15,774 nt of DNA from Amoeboradix gromovi (lineage: Eukaryota; Sanchytriomycota; Sanchytriomycetes; Sanchytriales; Sanchytriaceae): NCBI GenBank assembly GCA_018985225.1, contig JADGIF010000179.1, forward strand, positions 1 to 15,774, read 5' to 3'. The number at the start of each line of letters is the position of its first letter. Positions within the stretch are counted from its first letter, which is position 1. The notes below the pieces were generated by a model that saw only the letters and a program-made list of their open reading frames with translations, was not told the DNA's origin and made no database searches. The translations under genes were made by a program, and so were the position numbers. Below are positions 1-8,000 of this stretch, piece after piece.

Positions 1-115
1 TGAAAGAGCAAGAGAATAGCTGTACAGAATATTTATTTTTGAAATTTCGATACAAATTGTCTAGTCTAGTTTTTACAAAGCATGTAGCTTTTGTTAATTC
101 ACCAAGGGGCACTAT

Positions 116-943
116 ATGACACAGGAAAATTCTGTAAATCATTGCTGTACTTTCGACATAAAAGGAAGGTGCTATCAGCCTGTTTTTGCATGCGTTACTT
201 GTGATCCTAGCAGTACCTCTTACATTTGTCACTACTGCGTACAGAAATGTCACGTTGATCATGAAATCATTGACCTTTATCCTAAACGAGACATTATCTG
301 TGATTGCGGTACTACTTCTCCAGATAGAACTATTTTATGCCAATACTCCACTAAGCTCAATCCCAACAATAACAAATATACTCAAAACAACAAGGGTCTA
401 TATTGCAAGTGTCATTCTGAGTACGATGGTGAACAATCTATGGTTAGCTGCTATGTTTGCCAGGAATGGTATCACTCTAAATGCCTAGATATAACAGATA
501 TACCCGACGGTCTATATGTGTGTTGTCCTTTGTTTATCTCAAAAATGTTACCTCATAATTCGAAAATCTTTAAAAAGTTTAACAACAACTACTTTTTATC
601 CTCTAAAATGTTCTGCAGCTGTGATGATTGTAGATCAATATGTAGTGTTAACAACTGGAACTTCATATTCGAAGATGACGAAGTCTACGAGACCGATGAA
701 ATAAGTTCAATCTTAGATATTGATCGTGCCGATGTCGGGACCATAATGTTAAAGCTTCAGTCGTTTGCTTCTCATTTAAAAAGGACTGCGTACGAAGCTG
801 CCTTAGAGGAGAATGATGCAGTGGTTGATAAAACACACGTCATCAAAGCTATCAAGAAGATGAGATTGACTCAAGATAGCCAGATGCAAGAGATTTATGA
901 TGAAGTAATTGATGAACTAGAACAACAAGAAGATGATACTTAA
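116..943 (+). CDS. UBR7/Mlo2-like UBR-box and PHD-type zinc-finger protein (putative E3 ubiquitin ligase)
   Basis: Predicted 275-residue protein with the order of elements found in UBR7 and fission yeast Mlo2. A UBR-box-like zinc region lies at about residues 10-76 (C10, C11, C26, C29, C38, C41, C45, H46, H49, and the C62-D-C64-G motif). A PHD-like finger follows (C97-K-C99, C112-x-x-C115, W118-Y-H120, C123, C136), then a C-S-C-x-x-C cluster at 167-172 and a helical acidic tail. UBR7 family members bind degrons or histones and act as ubiquitin ligases, in animals on histone H2B; nuclear action here is inference. The last PHD cysteine pair is irregular (adjacent C136-C137 rather than C-x-x-C). 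The ATG at 116 is followed within ten residues by the UBR box. The gene converges on the Hook-like gene with 22 bp between stops. Whether it has ligase activity is unknown. Confidence 0.85.
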   Translation: MTQENSVNHCCTFDIKGRCYQPVFACVTCDPSSTSYICHYCVQKCHVDHEIIDLYPKRDIICDCGTTSPDRTILCQYSTKLNPNNNKYTQNNKGLYCKCHSEYDGEQSMVSCYVCQEWYHSKCLDITDIPDGLYVCCPLFISKMLPHNSKIFKKFNNNYFLSSKMFCSCDDCRSICSVNNWNFIFEDDEVYETDEISSILDIDRADVGTIMLKLQSFASHLKRTAYEAALEENDAVVDKTHVIKAIKKMRLTQDSQMQEIYDEVIDELEQQEDDT

Positions 944-960
944 TGTTAGTAAACATATAA

Positions 961-966
961 TTTATT
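961..966 (-). terminator. AATAAA poly(A) signal overlapping the Hook-like stop codon
   Basis: On the minus strand the stop TAA (968-966) runs straight into AATAAA (966-961). Cleavage 10-30 nt downstream would fall inside the convergent UBR7-like reading frame. The motif is seen directly; its use is inferred. Confidence 0.6.
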
Positions 967-2435
967 TATGATCTTAACAAATGCTGTTGCAATAACCGAC
1001 GTTGCTCAGTTAACCAACTGATAGTCTTTTCATTGTCGTTTCCGACAGCTTTGCCTAATTGTTGCCTGGCTATGTTATGAAGCAATCCAAACATGATGCG
1101 TTGCTCTTGCTGAGTAGTGCTAACGTAATCTTTGAACTTGATTTTTATCTCATCTAGCTGCGCTTGTTTACGGTTTAATTGCTCAACATCAGTGTTATTG
1201 ATGGGCTCATTTACTATTTTCTTGAGAGAATTGACTGTTTCCATTAATATTTGTTTGTCTTTTTCATATTTATCTAATTTCAGTTGAAATTGAGATTGCT
1301 GAGCAAGGAGTTTATCATTTAAGTACTTATGCTCCGCTTTTAACTGCTTGTACTCATTCGTCTCCTGGTTAACTTGGGTATACGTTGGGTCGACTTGTCT
1401 TAGCATTTCAGCAGAGCTAGGTGGGGATTCGGTGGCGTTATGCTTTTCATTAAGTTTATCTTCCAACTGCTGGATATATTCCATTTGGCTTTGTTTCTCT
1501 TGCTCTAAGAGCGAAAGTTGATCTAAAGTAGTTCTTAGTTCTTCCTGTATTTGAATTTGATGAATTTGCAACTGTTGATTCTCTTGCTGTAGAATGGAGT
1601 CTTTCGTATACTGCTGTGGTTCGCCTTTTAACTGGTTGATCAGCTCCTGATTAACCTGCTCTAAATGTTTGACATTGGCCTCTAGCTCGTTAAAATTTTC
1701 AACTTTCTTATTTAGCAAGATATTGTTTTGCTCCATCTTTTTAAATTTAATCAGCTTATGTTTTAATTCCTCAATATCCTGCTTAAGGCTTGTATTTGAC
1801 TGCTGTAAATTGGACTGGAATTGCAATTTACCTGTGAGATCGGTGATTATAGAAGTTTGTTTTTGAATCATTATATCCAAATCATTGATTTTGTCTTCTG
1901 CTAACGACAAATCGTTGTGTAGTTTATTGTTGCTGACATTATTTTGAACTGAGCCTAGTTGTCGCTTTAAATCTTCATTTTCCTCGTTTAGCTTAGAATA
2001 CTTAATTTGCAAATCATAGAGCTCATTCTTCAATTTTGAATCCCCATCAGTGCTAACAACTGGCTGAACAGTCAGCTTACCAAAAAGATTTTCAATCAGG
2101 TTTTTAAGATATATTTGATCTTGGCTTTGCAACTGCTGAATCAACTGGATATACTTATGATTCAAGTCGCATTGAACAAGGACCATCAACACCATCTCAT
2201 AATACTCAGAAAGAGAACTGATATTCAAGGGAAACTGATTTAGCGTCTGAAAATAGGACTGAAAGGAAGATCTTATTTTATTCAGATTATTATCTTCGGA
2301 CAAGGCGTTACCCACATTATTAACAGATGAGATATCTTGGAATTCATGGCTAGTTTGCTTGAGAATTTCAACATCCATGTGGGTGCAATCCACTTGCAGA
2401 GTACTAAAGAAGTTGGAGAGGGCTTGATGAACCAT
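966..2435 (-). CDS. Short Hook-family microtubule/dynein adaptor protein
   Basis: 489-residue protein starting at the ATG at 2435; the longer frame begins at TTG and is not used. The N-terminal ~125 residues fit a divergent Hook domain. The most telling part is about residues 50-120: a K-I-R-x-x-x-x-x-Y segment, then S-E-Y-Y-E, a run of L/V/C-Q helix, and Y-I-Q-x-I-Q-x-L. Hook proteins have an equivalent helix pair that contacts dynein light intermediate chain. Residues about 140-435 are near-continuous coiled coil rich in Q, N, K, L and E. The end holds E-Q-R-I-M and S-W-L-T-E-Q-R-R, resembling the C-terminal FTS-binding end of fungal Hook proteins. Family members (about 550-730 residues) link early endosomes to dynein; this one is shorter, mainly in the coiled coil. 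A generic coiled-coil protein is the alternative, but the match at both ends favours Hook. Confidence 0.7.
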   Translation of the reverse strand: MVHQALSNFFSTLQVDCTHMDVEILKQTSHEFQDISSVNNVGNALSEDNNLNKIRSSFQSYFQTLNQFPLNISSLSEYYEMVLMVLVQCDLNHKYIQLIQQLQSQDQIYLKNLIENLFGKLTVQPVVSTDGDSKLKNELYDLQIKYSKLNEENEDLKRQLGSVQNNVSNNKLHNDLSLAEDKINDLDIMIQKQTSIITDLTGKLQFQSNLQQSNTSLKQDIEELKHKLIKFKKMEQNNILLNKKVENFNELEANVKHLEQVNQELINQLKGEPQQYTKDSILQQENQQLQIHQIQIQEELRTTLDQLSLLEQEKQSQMEYIQQLEDKLNEKHNATESPPSSAEMLRQVDPTYTQVNQETNEYKQLKAEHKYLNDKLLAQQSQFQLKLDKYEKDKQILMETVNSLKKIVNEPINNTDVEQLNRKQAQLDEIKIKFKDYVSTTQQEQRIMFGLLHNIARQQLGKAVGNDNEKTISWLTEQRRLLQQHLLRS

Positions 2436-2827
2436 GTTTTGTGACACCAAGGGTGACTTTGGGAAAATAGAGCAAGCTAAAGTTGGGTGATATTATTGAG
2501 ATTCTTTCTAATAGTGGCATTGCATTTTAAGTCTTTCAGTGCTAAATTCTTTGTTGCTAGTAGTCATATAACTATATTAAATATTTTCTGTACTTGGCAG
2601 CCTTGTTATACCAGTCAAATGCTTTGATACAGTATTGAGAGTTCAGAAATCGTTTAGTATTCTGGGATATAGCCCTATTCTCTTCAATTGTATGATATAA
2701 GAAACACCGCAATGCTTGTCAAGCTTGAATGTATACTGAAAGGATTTTTTCAACAATCCCCGTAGCAAATTAATAAATTCTTTTAATTCATACATTCATT
2801 TATATGCTCTGGTCCCCTAATAGACTC

Positions 2828-2850
2828 GGTGTTATCACAGTGATTACACC
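2828..2850. repeat. 23-bp near-perfect palindrome in the divergent promoter region
   Basis: Arms GGTGTTATCAC and GTGATTACACC surround a single central A. All positions pair apart from one T/T mismatch in the arms. It could be a binding site for a dimeric transcription factor or an RNA hairpin; neither is shown. It sits 126 bp upstream of the ATG at 2977. Confidence 0.6.
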
Positions 2851-2877
2851 TAAATAAAAGCTTTCGATTAACATTAT

Positions 2878-2894
2878 GACACCCATAGGGTGTC
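2878..2894. repeat. Perfect 7-bp inverted repeat (GACACCC-ATA-GGGTGTC)
   Basis: Perfect 7-bp arms around a 3-nt spacer, 27 bp downstream of the 23-bp palindrome and 82 bp before the ATG at 2977. A weaker outer pair, TATGAC (2875-2880) and GTCATA (2901-2906), overlaps it. A regulatory role is inferred from position only. Confidence 0.6.
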
Positions 2895-2976
2895 TATATG
2901 GTCATAGATTAGGTTATTATCGCATCCTTGTCTCTTATTCAAAAATAAAACGTTAATCCAAACTGATTAGGCCAAA

Positions 2977-4471
2977 ATGTGGAAATCTCCTGCTAAAAAT
3001 GAGGAAGTAAATTGCGAGGAAATAAATCAGCTACCAGAAGCCAATAGTAGAAATCCTACTTATGCTCAGATGTTTTTTGGAGCTAAAATAGAATCAAAAG
3101 AACCTGTTCATGGAGTATTGAACTTAAAAATAAGTACTATTGAGTTGAACATTGCTAGTGGTGAATACACTTACAATAACAAACTAAAGAAGCCAAAAGT
3201 TAAGAAACACAAGAACAAGCACAAAAAGTCTTCATCAGTTATAAAAAAAGTGTCAACCAATTTGCAAATAGTTGAAAATAAAAAGTCTGACAATAGCAAC
3301 ACGGTTAATGCTGCTAAAGGGCAGGAGAGTGTGGGCGGAGCAGCTTTACTCGGCACAAAAAGTATATCCCGTAAAGCTTTAGCTATAAATATGATTCAAG
3401 ACGGAAATGTAACACGCTACCACCAAAAGGACTTCATAAATGTGACATTGCGGCCGCAGGACAAAACTTTTAATACAGCCAAGTATGATTCAAAAAATCA
3501 AGCTGAAAATGATTTTTCAAAGGTTTCTAAGGCTTGTTCAGTGGAAACTGTCAATAACTTCAAACTGTTTGCCGTGCCAGTATCTGCAGCTGGATACACT
3601 TTAAAAAAATCAAAGTCAGCGAAGGCTAACAAAAAGAAACGGGAAAGCAAGAAGAAATTAGCAACTAAGATTAAAAATGATAGTCAATTGTTTCTACAGG
3701 ATAGCATTAGCCCTTTAGATTCTTTGGAATCTCTATCTGGTACCGAGTTGAGTTCAGGAATATCTTTGAAGGCAAGCGATTCAGAACTTGAAATCGCTAA
3801 TAGCAGTACACATACTTGGGTGAACGAGATTTCAGTCAAGGGGTCTCACCTTGACAGCACTCAAATATCTGAAGACTGTAACGATGAAAATTTTATCGCA
3901 CAGAGATACAAAATTACAAGCCAGCTAGTGACGGAACTCAGTTTTCATGAAGATGCGATGGAAATGTGTCTAAAAAACTATGAAAAACACGCGACAATTC
4001 TGAGAAATCACATTGCACGGATTGAAGTGGAAATGGAAGATCAGAGGTTAAGTTCAATATCGTTTGTTCCTATGACGTTACATAAAGATGTCTCACTCGA
4101 TAAACGTAAACTTCTGGCAGCAAGCGTTAAACCAAAATGTAATTTTAGGGATCAGTTTCACAGATTACATGAGCTAAACAAAATAATAGATTCAAATTCA
4201 GACGCAATATCACCAGAAACAAGTATAACAAGTCAATGTATTGAGCACTAACTTAGTCGGTTCTATAAAAACTGACGGCAGAACGATAGCCCAAATAAGA
4301 AGGTTAATCAAGAAAAAGGAAGGAGCCATATCGCACACTAATACAGAAAGCCAAGAAAACCTACTTGCATTAGCTGCACCGGTTTTTCAAGTGCACCAGA
4401 CAGAATACGGAAGCATCTACATCTGCGAATTTGTGTCATCTACCGATTCAGCATTTGAAGATTCTAATTAA
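2977..4471 (+). CDS. Unrecognised basic, partly coiled 491-residue protein (two exons)
   Basis: Two exons, 2977-4237 and 4257-4471, joined across a 19-nt intron, give 491 residues. I do not recognise a family. The protein is mostly low-complexity and hydrophilic. Lysine-rich patches at about 69-91 (K-K-P-K-V-K-K-H-K type) and about 210-231 (K-K-K-R-E-S-K-K-K type) look like nuclear or nucleolar localisation signals. A serine/leucine-rich acidic stretch covers about 240-290. A predicted helix at about 308-360 (Q-R-Y-K-I-T-S-Q-L-V to V-E-M-E-D-Q) could form a coiled coil. Exon 2 encodes an ordered-looking end with I-R-R-L-I-K-K-K-E and an acidic tail. The frame of exon 2 has no ATG of its own and is blocked upstream by a stop at 4226-4228, so it must be joined by splicing or be non-coding. 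Its stop overlaps AATAAA. Nuclear location is inference. Confidence 0.75.
4238..4256 (+). other. Ultra-short (19-nt) spliceosomal intron
   Basis: The sequence gtattgagcactaacttag has GT at the 5' end, a CTAAC branch-like motif and TAG at the 3' end. Removal joins the two frames in phase 1 (t|tc). Alternative donors at 4223 (34 nt, GTATAA) and 4232 (25 nt, GTCAAT) use the same acceptor and preserve frame. The 19-nt choice is preferred because it matches the independently supported NADH dehydrogenase intron in length, phase and motif spacing. Retention would stop translation at the TAA inside the branch motif. Confidence 0.65.
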
Positions 4472-4476
4472 ATAAA
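4471..4476 (+). terminator. AATAAA poly(A) signal overlapping the stop codon
   Basis: The final A of the stop TAA (4469-4471) is the first base of AATAAA. The motif is seen directly; its use is inferred. Confidence 0.6.
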
Positions 4477-5024
4477 CCAATTTTAGTGACAGCATAAGCC
4501 ACATTGTTCAAATATTCATATATTAGAGTTTTCAATTCTTCTCACTAATGGCTAATGCGTTAACAATCATAGCCAGAATGTATCAACTTTAAGGATTGCT
4601 AAATACAGAACACGCCCCTCTATGAGAGCTATGCAATCCTTTTACACTCCAAAGAAGGTTTCAGGCACTATAAAATGACTTAATACATTGCTAGTGATTG
4701 ATAAGTTTGCTTTTATGTTCAAAAGAAGATGAGATGGAATTGCAATTACGTATATAGCAGCCCGTAGTATAGCTTTGAATCCTCTTTACCATAACCCCGC
4801 TTCATTACAATACAAGTCTATCTAATCTGAAAAATTAGAGGTTTTATTATGGCTGAATCTGGTGTATGATCAGCTGCCGCTATTAGTAGAAATCTCGCTT
4901 ATTTTCTCTACCATATAGAACAGACTCAAATTGTTAGCTCATTCATTTTGAGCTCGTATTGTGCATTTAAATGTTGTTATATTTGATAAATTAGTTAAGT
5001 GAATTTATTGTGTCGTTTATGAAA
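4472..5024. other. Convergent intergenic region
   Basis: 553 bp between two genes whose 3' ends face each other. No convincing reading frame, structural RNA or repeat was seen. It carries the poly(A) signal of the minus-strand gene at 5004-5009 and presumably the 3' untranslated region of the plus-strand gene. It is long compared with the 22-bp convergent gap at 944-965, so a missed non-coding RNA is possible, but nothing supports one. Confidence 0.5.
5004..5009 (-). terminator. AATAAA poly(A) signal of the 1707-residue gene
   Basis: AATAAA on the minus strand begins 15 nt after the TGA stop (5027-5025). Confidence 0.6.
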
Positions 5025-8000
5025 TCAACTCAATAACCGTTGGAACAGAGATCTTTCTTCATAATCCAATTTCCCTAAAAAGGTTTTCAACAACCCCATA
5101 TGTTCTGGCAGTCCTATTTGTATCAGTCTCATGTACATCTTCTTTCCATCCATCATTCTAAATTGCTTCCACATGTTCAATAATAGCAAATATCCTTTTC
5201 TTTTATTCACACTCATTAATAAAACGAATCCATCTTCCAGCATCATTCCTTTTACTGTAGTACGTAATAGCATTTTTACAATACTTGCAATGACTATCCT
5301 TGTATTTATGCCCCTGTTTATCATCATCTTAATGCCTTGTATTCCGTATATTCCCATTTTATCCCCCATGTTAATACCATGTATGAAATACATGGTTATA
5401 CCCGTAATTTTGTGCTCTATTACTGAATCCTGCGCATGAATCATACTTAGCATTATTATCATATTCACTTCGTTAACCTCCAGTATCAGTTTGTTCAAGA
5501 TCACCTTGTATATCAACCATCCTAAGGTATCTATTGTAATCCCCATTGTTGCCTTTTTCAGCCATTGCAGTCCATTTGTTGTTATGTGCTTGTATCCTAT
5601 TAATATGCTCATCATGCATTTACTCGTTACTTCGTCTACGTTGTACTGTAATTCAATCAATAAACATCCAACCATTAAAGTGCATTGTATATACAACTGT
5701 GGTTGTATCTGCATATGATATATTAGTACGTTAAACAGTGATTCAATGTATTCTACACCCAGATCATTTGATTTGAAATTACGCAACATAGCACTTAAGT
5801 AGTCAATTTTATCACCCACTGCAGCTATTTTAAACAACATCTGAGATGAATGGTTAAAGTAGTCAATCAAAATACTTTCCTCACTCAAGATATCTATGTC
5901 CTGCATTTTTAGCACCATCTGTACATGCAATGGCGTGACTGTGTTGAATGAACACGAATGAGATTGAAGCAGTCCGAATGCCAGAGACTTTGTGGTGCTA
6001 GAATTACTAGAATTCGTGCTGGAAATAATCGATAGAACAATCTGAATCCATCTATGCTGAAATTGCAGATTGTTGAGATGTCTTGATTTAAACAGATTGT
6101 TCTTTTGAAACATTTGCTTGCACAGTACTGGTAACACATTTACATGCAACTCTTCTAATACCACATCATAGTTGGCATCTAGTAGATGGTTTAATTCAGC
6201 TTGATTAATAAACTCGTACACTTCTAAATAGCATGTCATCGTGGCAATTAATAAAACATTGCTTATTGTGTCTGTCTTTAACTGAGCCAAAGAATTACTG
6301 AATACAGTGTTGAGAAGCTTAACGGGTTTGTCAATCAATATGACGTCTTTAATGGATATAATAAATGTACTGTTTACTAAACAGGCACTGGCTATTAAAT
6401 CATCTGGACTACGTGAATTGAACATTGGGGATAACGCACTAGTGAATTGAGCATGATACTGCTCTAGTATCACATGTTCGTTATCCTGAGGATCTTTGAC
6501 ATGCTCAAACATTAATAAACAATCCTGCAATATCAACAAGCCATAAAACTTTAACTCCATATTGCTGCTAGTTGAGCAATTAAACGATATAGCAATCAAG
6601 TCCTGTATTTTATCGATTAAATCATACTGCTTTAGCAGTTGCAATACCTGCATAAAGCATTGTGCGGCGGTAATCAAACTATTAAACGACGGTATAATAG
6701 TGGACTTTGGCGATTGCTTCTGTATCATCTGAAGTCCTTCGTCATCTATGTTCATTGTTATTGTGGTTTGTTGTTGCTGTTTATTAAGTATAGACTTCAA
6801 GAGATTAAAATTGCTAATCAAATCGTCGTATGAGCGCTTGTTATCGATACAAATAGTACACATTTGACGCAATATCAACAGCTCATTAGTATTGATTACG
6901 TCCTCTGTAGCCATGATTAATACTTGCAAGGGCAAGGACAGAGGTTCATTAACAACCACATGCTTCAGCAGCTTTAGAATGACAAATCGTAAATCAGAAT
7001 GCATCGATTGCCTGAACATCTGTAGCAGTGACTCGCTAGTAAATGGTATGTTGCTAGTCATTTTAAAAGATATCAAAAACTCAAAGATATTGAGTGCATT
7101 AATACTCGTGAAGGGGTGTTTGTTATTGATATAGATAGCACTTAAATCCATCAATTTTGACTTAAATGGACTAGTAAATAACTCTGTACCGAGATTGAAA
7201 CATATGGATTGCAATATACTACTAGTATGATACAGGTATAGCCCATCTGATTCTACGCCCAGTACATCATTTAATATGAAGTATTCCTCGTAGTTGAGAT
7301 TGTTATATAGCCCCAAGTAAAGGTCAATAAACTTATTGTTGATACGCATAAAAGGAGCGCTAATAACATCCGTGCAACCGATTAGACCACTAGCGTGTGC
7401 CAATGGATGAGTATCCAATAGCAAGGAATTCATAACATTAATCAATACATCCATGTGATCAATAACTGTACATTTCTTAATCAAAGAAGTGAGAAATATA
7501 AACTGATAATGCCTTTTATCAACATCAGGATTGCTAATAGTTTTATCTAACAAGTCTTTAATTATGGCACTGGAGCTACTTGCATCTAGACTGGTGCCAA
7601 ATAAACTCAACAATTCGTTAATCAAATGAGGAATATCAGTAAACACCTCGCTAGTGTATTGTAGCAGCAGTTTATATGCGTTAAATGCTGCCACTGCATC
7701 CAAAGTGGTTTCAGTACCACCTAATAAACTGGCGAATATAATAAATGCTGTTTTACGCTTCATGGTGCTCTTTAGATCGATGGTAGTAAGGAATATACTG
7801 CAAGTGTTAATCAATTGCCGCTGGATCACTACATCACTCAGTGGTAAAGCAATTTGGATGAATTTGCAAAACGAGCTGATACATCTCATAAATGGCATAC
7901 TGCTACCATGAGTTATTAAACTTGTCTTGAATGATAACTTGTTAAATATTGACAAATCCAACTCAAAGTAAAACAACTTCACATGCGTGTCACTAGATAT

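Larger units (their letters stand above)
2436..2976. other. Divergent intergenic region (shared 5' region of two genes)
   Basis: 541 bp between the divergent Hook-like gene (-) and the 491-residue gene (+). No convincing reading frame, tRNA or rRNA was seen. It should contain both promoters. The most notable structures are two adjacent palindromes at 2828-2850 and 2878-2894, about 80-150 bp upstream of the ATG at 2977. A C-A-C-C-A-A-G-G-G motif at 2445-2453 lies 9 bp from the Hook-like ATG. Confidence 0.6.

Noticed and set aside
4241-4471. Separate 76-codon gene starting at TTG
   Set aside because: No ATG is present, and splicing at 4238-4256 joins it in frame to the upstream coding sequence.
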